This document shows positions 23,177-34,625 of a stretch of DNA of 64,000 nt, piece by piece. The position numbers were made by a program, and so were the translations under genes. The notes beneath the pieces are model-generated. The model searched no databases, was not told the DNA's origin, and saw nothing but the letters and a program-made list of their open reading frames with translations. Each line of letters begins with the position of its first letter. Within the stretch, counting starts at the first letter, position 1. Where the stretch lies: NCBI RefSeq assembly GCF_035046485.1, contig NC_085137.1, forward strand, positions 498,686,536 to 498,750,535, in the 5' to 3' direction. Origin of the DNA: Aedes albopictus (lineage: Eukaryota; Arthropoda; Insecta; Diptera; Culicidae).

Positions 23177-25080
23177 ATGAAGGATTCCTTCAATCCTGAA
23201 GCAATTCATGAAGGAATTTCTGAAGGAATCCTTGAAGAAATTCCTCAAGAAATCATTGAAGAAATTCCTGAAGTAATCCGTGAAAAAATTTATGATGGAA
23301 TCCATGAAGGAATTACTGAAGAAATTTTTAGAGGAATCCTTGCAGGAATTCTTGGAGGAATCTTTCAAGGAATTCTTGGAGGAGTCCGTGAAGGAATTCC
23401 TGGAGAAATCCTTGAAGGAATTCCTGAAGTAATTTCTTAAAGGAATTCCTGAAATAATTCTTGAAGGAATTCTAGAAACAATCCTTGAAGAAATCCTGTA
23501 AGGAATTTTTGAAGAAATCTTTGAGAGAAATCTTCAAACGAGTTCCTGAAATAATTCTGGAAGAAATTCCTGAAGGAATCCTTGAAGGAATTTTTTAAGG
23601 AATCCTTGGAGGAATTCCTGAAGGAATCCTTGATGGATTTTTTCAAGGAATTCTTGGAGGGATTCCTGAAGGAATTTTTGCAGGAATTCCTGAAGGAATA
23701 TTTGGAGGAATTCCTGAAGGAATACTTGGAGGAATTCCTGAAGGAATCCTTGGAGGAATTCCTGAAGGAATCCTTGGAGGAATTCCTGAAGGAATCCTTG
23801 GAGGAGTTCCTGAAGGAATCCTTGGAGGAATTCCTGAAGGAATCCTTGGAGGAATTCCTGAAGGAATCCTTGGAGGAATTCCTGAAGGAATCCTTGGAGG
23901 AATTCCTGAAGGAATCCTTGGAGGAATTCCTGAAGAAATCCTTGGAGGAATTCCTGAAGGAATCCTTGGAGGAATTCCTGAAGGAATCCTTGGAGGAATT
24001 CCCGAAAGAATCCTTGGAGGAATTCCTGAAGGAATCCTTGGAGGAATTCTTGAAGGAATCCTTAGAGGAATTCCTGAAGGAATCCTTGAAGGAATTCCTG
24101 AAGGAATCCTTGGAGAAGTTCCTGAAGAAATTCTTAAAGGAATTTCTGAAGGAATCCTTGGAGAAATCCTCGAAAGAATTCCTGAAGGAATCCTTGAAGG
24201 AATTCCTGAAGGAATCTTTGAAGGAATTCCTGAAGGAATCTTTGAAGGAATTCCTGAAGGAATCTTTGAAGGAATTCCTGGAGGAATCCTTGAAGGAATT
24301 CCTGGAGGAATCCTTGAAGGAATTCCTGGAGGAATCCTTGAAGGAATTCCTGGAGGAATCCTTGAAGAAATTCCTGGAGTAATCCTTAAAGAAATTCCTG
24401 GAGGAATCCTTGAAGGAATTCCTGGAGGAATCCTTGAAGGAATTCCTGGAGGAATCCTTGAAGGAATTCCTGGAGTAATCCTTGAAGGAATTCCTGGAGT
24501 AATCCTTGAAGGAATTCCTGGAGTAATCCTTGAAGGAATTCCTGGATGAATCCTTGAAGGAATTCCTGGAGGAATCCTTGAAGGAATTCCTGGAGGAATC
24601 CTTGAAGAAATTCCTGGAGGAATCCTTAAAGAAATTCCTGGAGGAATCCTTGAAGAAATTCCTGGAGGAATCCTTGAAGGAATTCCTGGAGGAATCCTTG
24701 ATGGAATTCCTGGAGGAACCCTTAAAGGAATTCCTGGAGGAATCCTTGAAAGAACTCCTGAAGGAATTCTTGAAGGAATCCTTGAAAAAATTGTTGAAGG
24801 AGTTCCTGAAGAAACCCTTGAAAGAATTTATGAAAATTCTTTGAGGATAGTAATTGAAGAATTCTTAAAGAAATTTTTAAAGGAATTCCTAAAGGGAACC
24901 CTTGAAATATATCGTGAAGGAATCATCTGAGAAATTTATGAACAAGTTCCTATAAGAATTCCTGAAAGAATCCTTGAAGGGAATCCTGGAAAAAATCTTG
25001 AAGCAATTGCTGAAAGAATCCTTGAAGGGATTCTTGAAGGAATTTTTAGAGGGAACTCCTGGAGGAATCTTCAGATGAAA
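23177..25080 (+). repeat. Second 24-bp minisatellite, opposed arm
   Basis: Units containing GGAATTCCTGAAGGAATCC, the reverse complement of the first arm, with local homogenised variants (TTGGAGG at 23740-24060, CTGGAGG at 24270-24760). Open frame 23582-24382 reads EFLKESLE repeats and is not a gene. The array resumes at 31608 after the LINE inserted into it. Confidence 0.93.
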
Positions 25081-25473
25081 CTTTTTTTTTTTTTTTTTTC
25101 TTTTTTTTTGTTTTTTTTTTTGTTTTTTTTTTGTTTTTTTTTTTTGTTTTTTTTTTTTTTTTTTTTTTTTACCCGCCACTATCCCCCCCCCCACACCAAA
25201 GGACTCGTAGAGTGAGTCCCCTGGTAGTGGACGCAACTATCTCAGCTCTTTTCTGGCAACACAAAAACTTAATATGAAATTGAAACGAGCTGAGTAAAAA
25301 AAACAACAAAATGCTAAGTATAAAGAACTAAATATAAAGATAACTATTATAAAAGTGTTGGGCGTGACATCCCAGTGGAACATATTGTTCCTTTTAAGGG
25401 AGCCACTGTGAGCTTAAACTAATTTAAATAACAATAACAAAAACTTACTTCTGGTAGAGGTTGCAATAAAATA

Positions 25474-28400
25474 TTAGCCTAGAATGTCGGTGATACGCAA
25501 TTTATAGAAGTTCTTTAACTTGGCTTTGAAAATTGAACGAATTGTTATTTGCTTGATTTCTTCTGGTAATTGATTGTACTTGATAGGACCAATGATGGAT
25601 ATTCGTTTTTTACCAAATGTAGTTGTGGCTCTATATTGGTGTAGGTTGTTAGGTCGTCTTAAAGTGTATCTATGAGGGCATTTGAATATTATGATGAAAA
25701 TTATTTCTATGAAGTGTATCGTATACAAAGATTACAGTCTGCAGTTCACAAAGGCCATTGATGGGTAGAATGCTATGAGAATTGTCGGAGTAAAGCTGTA
25801 AAGAAGGGTACAAAAAAGGTTTCTTAAAAATTATTTTGAGGCATCTGTTTTGGAGAGTTTGGACTTTTTTCAGATGTGACTTACAGGCACGACCCCATGC
25901 AATTATAAGATAGCTTAAAATTGAATGAATATGGGCAAAGTAAAATTTAAGAAGTACGCTACGAGGTAAAAACCCACTAACCCTTCGCAAAATTCCACAA
26001 AGCGACGAGACTTTCTTCTCTACATGTTTGATGTGTTCAGACCAACTCAAAGTCGTGTCTAGAAATAGACCTAGAAACTTAAACGACTGTACTTGTTCAA
26101 TTGAGCATGAATTAAGAGAAACTATAAAACTATTATCAACGTTTTTTCTAGGAGAACGGAAGACCATATACTTTGTTTTTGAAATATTTAATGAAAGTAA
26201 ATTTGATGCCAAATATTTGGATAACACCTTCAAATCATCATTCATGTCGTTTGCTACTGCTTGAATGTCAAGACGCGAATAAAACAATGCTGTGTCATCA
26301 GCGAACAGACGTGGCACTCCTTTTAGCGGAAGCTTACTAAGGTCGTTGATATATAATAAGAATAATAACACAAGTTTACAAAATAAAACGAAAGTCGTGA
26401 ACTTCTGTCAACGACCAAAATTTTTGAAGCACAATTTAGTGCTGATTTCGAAACCGACCTTCAAAAAATTTAAAGTAGAACAGTTTTTGAGTTTTAGCTT
26501 AATATCGACTTTTGTAACTTTTCAAAATATGTAATTTACTAAAATTCAAATATATTGCGTTTTATTCAACCAATTTTAAATCTTTTTCCATAAATTAAAA
26601 GCTGAATACAATACCATTCGATCATCTGAATACAGGATTTGCGTCAGATTGATGAAATTCAAGATATTGGCGAGTTTTAGGGACGATCTTCTTAAATTTT
26701 GGCAAAATTCCCAAAATTTTTTGAAGAAATGTATTTTTTTCAATAAGAAAAAAACAACTGAAAAATTCTTTCTCGACGTTTATTTGACATATCATATGTA
26801 GGCGAGTTACTGTAAAATTTTCAGCTCAATCGGAGCATTGATTACGGAGAATGAGATGTTTGAAGTGAGCGACTTTGCTTAAAAATAGAACAAAAATCGA
26901 TTTCAAATCATCAACCTTGTATGGAAAGTCGAAAAAATTTCCGCTCTACTGTAATTTTTTTCCTTCGCGTTTTCGAACTCAGGGCATGATTCTACACCAA
27001 AAATGATCATCAGCTTACCGAGTTCAAAAATGCTGTTAACTAGTGTAATGGGCCAATATTGCTGCCTTGAGGCACTCCTACCGAAATTGGCCTTAAAGAA
27101 CTAACGACTTCTCCTATCGACACGAATTGTCTTCTACCTGTCAGATAACTGCGTATTATATCATTAGCAATGCCTCGGATTCCATACGCTTCAAGCTTTC
27201 TCAAAAGTATTGTGTGGTTTAACGTGTCAAACGCCTTCCGCAGATCTAAGAAGAGGGCTCCAACTAATTGTTTGTCATCGATTCCCTTGATAACATCATC
27301 AAGCAGCTCAGAAATAGCCGTTTCAGTACTACTACCCTGCCGAAAACCGTACTGAAATTTATAAAGCACTTTATGCTGGTTTAAAAATGGAACAAGTCTA
27401 TTAATAAGTAACTTTTCTATAATTTTGTTAAATGTGGATAGCGTTGATATAGGTCTGTAATTACTCACATCATGGGCATCGCCAGATTTAAAAATTGGTA
27501 TCACTCTAGCTACTTTCAGGCAATCGGGATAAACTCCTGTTTCTATAATCCTATTAAAGATCTGTGCCAAGATTCGGGAAAAACTAACAGAATTTTGCTT
27601 AAGATCATCGGCTGTGATACCATCGGGACCTCCACATTTTTTTGAAGCTAAATCATTAATGAGCAAAGTTACTTCATTAGGAGATGCTGGAGTTAAAAAA
27701 ATTGAACCGGAAACTCTCTTCAAATACGACAACGGATTAGACGAGGTATCCACTACAATATCGTTAGCGAGCTCTTGACCTATGTTGGAAAAATATTTGT
27801 TAAAAATCTCACAAACATGTTGGCTATTATCAATTTTTATACCATTTTCATTGAGAGTAATCTCACTTGATTTAGAACTTTTCCCAAATATTTTATTAAT
27901 ATGTGTCCATAGTTTGGAGTGCGGAGTGTTATTTAGAAGGTTTTTGTAATACAACACTTTACAACTTTTTTTCGCTGCAGTTACTTTATTAGAGATATGT
28001 TTGAGCAAGCCTTGGAGGTGTTGATCATTGGGGTTTCTTTTGAGTCGCTTAATGTAATTATTCTTTATTTTAATTAAATTCCACAGATGAAGGTTCATCC
28101 ATGGACAGAAACTTCCTTTTACATTGACATTTTTAGTTATAACTTTTGAGTATTTTTCATGTAAAGTTTTATAAGTAGATATGATGTTAGCTAGGCATAC
28201 ATTTGGATCCTGAACTTCACCAAGAGAATACAAATAGGTTTTAAAATCATTGGAGATTTTCTGATTATCTACAATTGTTTTGACGAGAGTTACTTTTTGT
28301 CTATCTTCAAATAATTGGAAAGACGTAAGTATCATGGAGTGATCACTACGATCCGAAGAGATTGTATCGTTCCTAGTACGAGGCAGATCATCAATTCTAC

Positions 28401-29043
28401 AGACTGCGTGATCTATTAAGTTTGCACTTATCGGTCTTGTAGGAAAAGTGTTGGAACAGACGAACCCGTACGATTCTAAAAGCGTTCTATATTTTACAAC
28501 TACATTATTGCCAAAAGCATTCATAGGTATATTAACATCACCAACAAGAAAACAAGATCTATTAGAGACACAATTATCAAATACATTTTCCAAAATATCT
28601 AAGAAGTTATTAACATCGAATGACGGGGGACGGTAAAAGCCATGAATATCAAAGGTACGATTATTTTGACAAATATTAACATGAATGTGATGAAAACCTT
28701 CGACATGTACGTTACACTGAACAGCAAAATGAAGGTCATTCCTGATGTACATAGCCAAACCACCATTAGAGCTTTCTCTGCACGAAAATATTGCATTATA
28801 TCCAGGTACATTATACAAAGCTACATTTTCTCTTTTGATCCAAGTCTCGCCTATGACAATTATGTCAATCGGTAGATTACAGTGTTCTAGCGTTTCAAGA
28901 ATGTAATCAAATTTGTTAATATCATTCATTCCTCGAATGTTTCATTGCAAAATACGCAGTTGATTTATATTATTTTTGTCAACAGCACAATGTTCATTGT
29001 ATTCATCAATATGTATATGTGAGTAGTTATTATGGTTAGCCAT
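25474..29043 (-). pseudogene. LINE ORF2: endonuclease and reverse transcriptase, disrupted
   Basis: I place the original start at the ATG 29043-29041 (MANHNNYSHIHI), because the typical opening LRILQ.NIRG lies downstream, where an in-frame TGA replaces the usual Trp/Cys. The longest intact frame begins at 28929. APE-type endonuclease motifs follow (VIGETWI, SDHSMI), then RT motifs FLDLRKAFDTLNH (A), GVPQGS (B) and LFADDTALFY (C, intact catalytic pair). Element B copy 2 (26369-27045) splits it between GP and LLFLLYIND; reading across one TTA gives GPLLFLLYINDL. A further frameshift lies near 25670. So the copy is dead through one stop, one insertion and one frameshift. Confidence 0.9.
26369..27045 (+). 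mobile_element. CACTAG-ended MITE (element B), copy 2
   Basis: 677 bp. The left end is CACAAGTTTACAAAATAAAA, and the right end inverted is CACTAGTTAACA. TAA is duplicated at 26366-26368 and 27046-27048 (TTA on the LINE strand). Removal restores the LINE frame. It is nearly identical to 19085-19710 plus 32683-32708. CACTA-like ends with a 3-bp duplication point to a CACTA/Chapaev-type or Harbinger-type non-autonomous element; the superfamily is uncertain. Confidence 0.92.
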
Positions 29044-29138
29044 TGTGAATTAATATTAAAAAGATACAAAAAATAATAATAATAAACAAAACGAAAAAAA
29101 AACAGTGAATGGGCATTTGGCAAATAAAAAGATAACAT

Positions 29139-30572
29139 TTACACAGCCCTCTTGAAGTTTGTGAGCGACTGGGATGTAGAAGATCCTTGTACTAGCTTAT
29201 TAATATCATTTCTGTTTTTAATGATTATCGGTTTTGATGTTTCATCCTTCTTCACCAAAACTGCTCCATCCCTGCCAGCCCAAACGTATTTTAGTTTCAT
29301 GTCTTTCTGAAAGCTTCGTACTTCATGTAAAAGTTCCAATGAATATGAAGTTAGCTCATCTCTAATGGCGATATTTGAAGGCTTCCCATTTAAAACAATT
29401 GACTGGTCAATTACAGCGGATGATAGCATTCCATACTTGCGTTTTTTAGCCAAAAAATGATTCTTTTACAGCTTTACTCCTAAATACAATTCGTATTGGC
29501 ACCAGGCTTGTCCGCACTGAGCGCATGAAAATTCTGCTCTTTTGATTTACACCACCAAAATCATCGTATTTATCAAATCTTTCTATCTTACCTGATAGAA
29601 GGATGTTCAAATATTCTAAATGTCATTTCGAAATGTCAAAAGGTCGCACCGCAGTGCCACACCGAGCGCGCGAAGAGAAATTCACTGGGGTGAATTCACC
29701 CGGGTGAAATTCTCTTTGCACCCTCAGTGCGGCACTGCGGTGCGATTTTTTGACAGTTCGAAATGACATTTGAGATATTTCAACATCCTTCTATCAGGTA
29801 AGATAGAAAGATTTGATAAATACGATGATTTTGGTGGTGTCAATCAAAAGAGCAGAATTTTCATGCGCTCAGTGCGGACAAGCCTGATTGGCACAAGTTT
29901 ACCAATGGTAGAACTGACAGGAGACACTCGAGAGACAGATATGAGAGATTCAGTAGGAAGTTCTGCACCTATACAATCAGCAACTTTTGCAACTATTTCA
30001 GTGACTTCTTCATTGGACTGGACTGGCACTCCGTGTATCATAGCATTATTGCCGATCGATTCTTTATTGGCTTTATCTACACTACATTCCAAATTATGAG
30101 TAAACGTTTTTAAAGCAGACAACTCATTTTTCAAAACATCAACTTCTGATCTAAGACGACAGTTTTCCGCTTTAAAAGCTTCAAAATCATGCACTATATC
30201 ATCGAATTTAGAAGACAGAAACTGTTGCGAGTCTTCAATGGCCTTTGTGATCGAGCTGACTTCGTTTTTAATCTCACTCATTTGAGCGGAAACAATAGCG
30301 TGTATCGATTTTTTTAGCTCTGAGCCTAGATTCTCAACTATTAATGAACGTTTATTTTGCATATCAGTGATCCTTTTGTAGATATCTGAGCATTTAGCGG
30401 TACAGAAATACATGTTTTGCTTGAGTTTACGAATTGAAGATCCTGATATGTTACGGCATTTAAAATGAACACTCGAAAAGCAGTACAAGCAAGTCATAAG
30501 TTTATTTGGATCATTTTCCTCCTTCTTACAATCGGTACAAGAAAGAACATCATTCGTGTCGTCCACCGTCAT
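29139..30572 (-). pseudogene. LINE ORF1: PHD-like finger, coiled coil, FP-like C-terminus; disrupted
   Basis: Minus strand. The N-terminus MTVDDTNDVLSC carries a PHD-like CxxC...CxxC...HFKC...C cluster (LSCTDCKK, MTCLYCFS, VHFKCRN, YFCTAKC). A helical coiled-coil region with heptad-like KNELSALK follows, then a domain with LVPIR and, past the insertion, IVFRSKAVKESFLAKKRKYG, typical of baculovirus FP-like ORF1 C-termini. The MITE at 29503-29886 sits between LVPIR and IVFRSK and adds an 8-bp duplication. ORF1 ends at 29139, about 95 bases before the inferred ORF2 start. These proteins bind RNA in the retrotransposition particle. Confidence 0.88.
29503..29886. mobile_element. 384-bp hairpin MITE with 8-bp duplication (hAT-like)
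   Basis: Inverted repeats beginning CAGGCTTGTCCGCACTG extend over 100 bp nearly perfectly towards the centre, leaving a GC-rich middle with GGGGTGAATTCACCC. Flanks ATTGGCAC at 29495-29502 and 29887-29894 form an exact 8-bp target duplication. An 8-bp duplication and CAG ends are typical of hAT elements. It interrupts LINE ORF1. Confidence 0.92.
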
Positions 30573-30921
30573 TCTTGATTTATGCTACTTACCTTGAATT
30601 GAGTATGTAAACAATCCAAACAATTTAAAAGAATGGTGACAAAACTACTACAACAGAAGCAACACAAGCATAAACACGTGTAAAGGGCGTGTAGTGTATA
30701 AAGCTATAACAAAATACAACACACTGAACAAGTTAAAATCAAAATCAATTTTCAAAGTATTGCTCAATACAACAATCGATCTGTGAGATGTTATCGCTAC
30801 ATGAACTTACAAACAAACAAACTGTGACGTGTACAACTCAACCTCACATCATGAGTGGCGAGGTACTCAAGACTACAGGTTTAATACTTGCGCAATCGGT
30901 TTAACGCTGGCTCTTTCTATC

Positions 30922-31257
30922 CAGTTTCGCCAAATACTGCAGTATATCGCAACTGCAACCGCTTACATACGTATAGACTACTTTGTGGCAGCTATACGCA
31001 GTATCACGGCCCTTGCCAGAGACCAGAGTAACCACTATTGTGTGCTACTAGTGGATATACTCGACGTGTTTTCTGGATTCTTTCTTCTCAGTTTCGCCAA
31101 ATTCTGCAGTATTACACCGCAACCACTTGCATACATACAAACTACTTGGTGGCAGTTGTATGCAGCGACGATGGCCCTTGCCAGAGACCAGAGAAACCAC
31201 TGGCGTGTGCTACTAGTGAGAATACTCGAACCACAGAAAAACAACCAACGATACAAA
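30922..31257. repeat. 168-bp tandem duplication in LINE 5' region
   Basis: CAGTTTCGCCAAATACTGCA at 30922 recurs at 31090 as CAGTTTCGCCAAATTCTGCA. The following sequence is also repeated (CTTGCCAGAGACCAGAG at both, GTGTGCTACTAGTG at both). It lies upstream of ORF1, where LINE promoters sit. Tandem promoter monomers are known for some LINEs; promoter activity here is inferred. Confidence 0.8.
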
Positions 31258-31607
31258 CACGAATTGCCGTTCTAAAGAACCTCGCAACACCTTTATGACG
31301 TCCTATGAGATGAATGTTGTTCGCCACAATACAGACACAAGACAAAAGCAACGGTATACACAGATAATTGATTGCTGGAGCGAGGCAACTACTATTGATG
31401 ACCAAGAAAATAACAGAAATTTAAATTAACATTTTCAGCCTTTATATACACAGAACACCAAAAATACGACTTTATGCTCGAACTCCCGACTTTAACAAAC
31501 ACTTTAAAATCGAAATAATAAATAAAATATATAGATATCACACTATATCCAAGAAATAATAGCACTACAAATTATTGCAACGGATACCAGAAGCAGTGCT
31601 GCCAGTT

Positions 31608-32216
31608 TGTAGGACTTCTGGAGGAAGAAGGAACTCCTGCAGGAATCCTCCGAAGGAAATCCTGGAGGAATCATTCATTTTTTAGGTTTCGTGCTTACGT
31701 AAGAACACACACAAGACGCGGCGGAATTTTCTGTTTGTAAGAACGATAAGTGTTGTGTTCGTTTCGCGCCGCGTCTCCTGGAGGAATTTCCAGAAGAAAC
31801 TCCTGCAGGAATTCCTCGAAGTAATTCCTGGAGAAATACCCAAAGGAAACTTCTGGAGGAATTCCCAGATGGAACTCCTGCAGGAATACCCAGAAGGAAA
31901 TCTTGGAGTTATCCCAAGAGGAAACTCCTGGAGGAATCTTCTGGAGGAAGCTTTAGAAGGAACTCCTGGAGGAATCCCCACATGGAACTCATGGAGGGAT
32001 CCCCAGATGGAACTCCTACAGGAATCCCAGATGAAACTCCTGGAGGAATTCCCAGTGGGAACTTCTGGAGGAATCGCCAGGAGGAAATCCTGCAGGAACA
32101 CTCAGAACAAAATCCTAGAGGAATCCCCAGATGAAACTTCTAGAGGAATCCCCATAGGAAACTCCTGGTGGGATCCCAAGATGGAACTCCTGGAGGAATT
32201 CTCTGGAGCTTCATGA
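31608..32216 (+). repeat. Degenerate GGAATTCC array resuming after the LINE
   Basis: Words such as AACTCCTGGAGGAATCCC. It continues the array cut by the LINE. At 31714-31776 a small inserted block carries AGACGCGGCG and its inverse CGCCGCGTCT. No gene. Confidence 0.75.
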
Positions 32217-32682
32217 CAATACCATTTTTTGGCAACAGTAGCAAGTTTTCAACGGAGTCTGTCGGATCTCTGCCGGATACATTCACAGAATCTATCGGAT
32301 GCATTCACTTGTAAAATATTCTAGACGTTTCCTGGAGCGGCCTAAATACCCAGCTGGAGGTCAAATCCTAGTCGAAATGTTCACATCGTTGTTTTGGCAG
32401 CGGGTGACGCGCAACCTGCAGTCTAGGTTCCGGCCTAGATTCTGGGTTCCGGCTGAAAATCCGCAACATAAAACCAGATTATTCGAAAACAGTTTGCAAT
32501 AATGCAGAAAAACATTGGATCAAAAAATAGAAATGAAAGAGATGAAGAATTGTAAACATGTTTACATCCCAATATCACCTGTCAAGCAATATCACCATTC
32601 ACCCAGTGTGAACGGTTTCGTGATATTGGAATATCACGTTGCTTGTATCATGATATAACTTCGTAGTCTGAACATGGCATTA

Positions 32683-32708
32683 CCGAGTTCAAAAATTGTA
32701 AACCAGTG
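32683..32708 (+). mobile_element. Element B copy 1, right part
   Basis: CCGAGTTCAAAAATTG then TAAACCAGTG, the last 26 bp of element B, separated from its left part by element A. Followed by TAA at 32709-32711. Confidence 0.88.
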
Positions 32709-32783
32709 TAATTGACTTGATAATTTTTAGTAATTTTTTTTTGAATTCCAAGAGGCTTTTCCGTTTGCTATGAGGAGTATTCA

Positions 32784-33026
32784 GGATCGCCAGTTAGCCT
32801 AGTGGTTCAGACTATGGATTGCCAATCCGGATTCGACGGGTCCGATTCCCGTTCCGGTTGGAGAAATTTTCTCGGCTCCCTGAGCATAATAGTGCAAAAT
32901 CATGCAATGGCAGGAATAGAAATCCCTTCATTTAATAACTGTGGAAGTGCTTAAAGAACACTAAGTTGAAGAAAGGTCGGTCAAGTTCCAGTGGGAATGT
33001 AGAGCCATAAAAAAGAAAAAGAAGAA
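32784..33026 (+). mobile_element. tRNA-derived SINE, tRNA-Gly-like head, AAG tail
   Basis: The head GCCAGTTAGCCTAGTGGTT has an A box, GGTCCGATTCCC is the B-box-like part, and the body contains AACTGTGGAAGTGCTTAAAG and AACACTAAGTTGAAG. It ends in an A/G tail. TATTCA flanks it at 32778-32783 and 33027-33032. Truncated relatives of the 3' part lie at 51238-51300, 58575-58668 and 61800-61925. Confidence 0.85.
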
Positions 33027-33032
33027 TATTCA

Positions 33033-34426
33033 ATCTTTTCTTGGAAATAAAAAAGGGTTACTAAGTGTGACTAACACATTCTTTGGATAATCCAATTCCT
33101 GAACAATTCACGAATTGATGTAAGAACAACGGAGTTCACGGATCAGATCCTTTGCAAATTGAGGGAATTTGTGAAAGTTTCTCAAAGCATATGCCAAAGG
33201 AAGAAGCTGAAGTTAACTTTTAGGAAAAACCTGATTTATATGCGGTCCCCTGTCCCAACATTTGATCTCATTTCAAAACACTACCAACCTACCTAATCCC
33301 ACTAAAGTCAAATACTATGAGCTTCTGAGCTGCTCACAAATCGCTTTAATAGGAGACGAGTAAACACGGCGTCTATTATTCATCATGCTTTCCAGCCATG
33401 CCAGCCAGCCATCAACCGGGGCGGCGGGCGTCGTCGGCTGCTTTTATGGGTTTTCCTTAGCCTTCCGAGTTCTGAGTGTGACCCTTGTCTTGTCTTCCTC
33501 AAAAAAGCCCCAATGAATAATTGAGCCTGGTCGGATACATATTTTATCGCACCAGCAGTCAGTCGACCTTTCTCAGTATCCTCTCAGGACAGGACATCCT
33601 CCCATTCGGCTGCAGTCGTCGTCCTTCCTTTGATGAGGTGAAGACATCAAGTGTATGACCTACAACGCAGCAGCAGCAGCAGCAGGAACAACAACAACAG
33701 CAACGACGTGGAAGGCCGAATCGATTTCTGTGGGATTAACTTCGTTTTTATTTTTTCGGATAAACTTTTCAATTTCGGTCCATTTACGATATCACCTCTG
33801 GAGAGTATCTCCATCAACGGTGACACCGAAACGGAAAGCAAGCACTAAATTGGGTGGAAACGATGTGGCGTGCGCTTGGTTTCCATGAAGTGCGCACAGT
33901 GATGCCACCGAAGGTCAAAATTCAAAGGTAATGAAATTTTACACCGGAATTCGCTAACTGGTCGTATTTTAACAAAAATTTAGGTTTTGTAGTCTAGAAA
34001 AGTATAATTTCGATGTTTTCTGCTCATTATTCCTGTGAAGATTACAGAAAAGCAAGAAACAAGAGAAAATACCTGTTATGACCACCTCTCTAAGCGAATG
34101 TAACAAGTATGCGAGCATCTGAAAAGTTGGTACATTTTCTGAACCCTCCGACCCTACTAGATAAGCTCGAATCATGGAAACTTGAAGAAGACTGATCATC
34201 TTCTCCATCAGCTACTACCGACTACGCTAATGTAGCACACCAACGCGACTGTAATCAATTTACGCCGACTGAATGGTTGGTTGGCTGGTTTCACATAGGA
34301 GAGCCCCCTGTTCGAATTAATATTTTATGCGATTCTTCCTTTTTCTCTCTCTCGTAGCTTTTCATCGAAAGTAAATTAATTATCCGCTTCTGTTCCGTTT
34401 TTCGCTTTCATTTTTCACTCCGGCAG
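33033..34426. other. Slo2 intron with microsatellite; mostly unique
   Basis: Contains a CAG/CAA microsatellite at 33669-33705 and GC-rich sequence at 33410-33480. It looks less repeat-laden than the surroundings, as expected close to an exon. No supported S1 exon. Short frames near 33650-33890 are microsatellite-driven. Confidence 0.5.
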
Positions 34427-34625
34427 CTACGGGTGCAAGGTTGCCAACAAGACGGAGTTCCTGGACTCGGCCAAACTGACGGAGGAGGAGTTCCAGGAGA
34501 ATCCCATCATCAACTGGGACGCGATCCTGTGGGTGAACCGCTCGACCGAGCTTTGGGCCGTGCAGCTGGTACTGGCGCTCATATCGCTCACCGAGTCGCT
34601 GCTCATTGCCTACCTCGGCTATAAG
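34427..34625 (+). CDS. slo2: Slo2/KCNT potassium channel, internal exon (S1-S2 loop and S2)
   Basis: A 199-base exon between a GGCAG acceptor and a GTGAGT donor. The first base completes a split codon (predicted Cys), then 66 codons read YGCKVANKTEFLDSAKLTEE..., INWDAILWVNRSTELW, AVQLVLALISLTESLLIAYL and GYK. This matches the extracellular S1-S2 loop, with a glycosylation-type NKT, and the S2 helix of Slo2 channels. GC content is much higher than the flanks. It ends in phase 0, in frame with the exon at 51755 after an intron of 17.1 kb. The preceding S1 exon should end in phase 2; it was not found. Confidence 0.96.

Larger units (their letters stand above)
25081..31607 (-). mobile_element. 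Near full-length CR1/L2-type LINE
   Basis: Minus-strand element with a poly(A)-like tail (T-run at 25081-25170), a 3' UTR, ORF2 (endonuclease plus reverse transcriptase), ORF1 (PHD-like finger, coiled coil, FP-like C-terminus) and a 5' region with a 168-bp tandem duplication. It inserted in the GGAATTCC array. Two later MITEs (26369-27045, 29503-29886) sit in ORF2 and ORF1. Without them it is about 5.5 kb, a normal size for a CR1/L2 group element. Confidence 0.88.
19711..32679. mobile_element. TIR element A (13 kb including later insertions)
   Basis: Left end TGCTATGTTCAGACTACG, right end inverted TGCCATGTTCAGACTACG, followed by GTATCATGATACAAGC and ATATCATGATACAAGC (about 38 bp TIR). TTA is duplicated at 19708-19710 and 32680-32682. 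Reading element B across the junction gives the intact copy-2 sequence with one TTA, so the boundaries are firm. The core element is far shorter: most of its span is the 24-bp array and the LINE. The 3-bp TWA duplication suggests PIF/Harbinger. No recognisable transposase; the frames at 20100-20630 match nothing I know. Confidence 0.85.

Noticed and set aside
23582..24382. 266-codon EFLKESLE repeat frame as a coiled-coil protein
   Set aside because: It lies wholly within the GGAATTCC array, and the opposite strand and opposed arm are open as well.
31714..31776. Small transposon with AGACGCGGCG ends
   Set aside because: The inverted words are only 10 bp, and I could not find a target duplication or a second copy.
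33651..33888. S1 exon of the channel near 33650-33890
   Set aside because: Frames are driven by the CAG/CAA microsatellite and lack the expected hydrophobic S1 sequence and splice phases.
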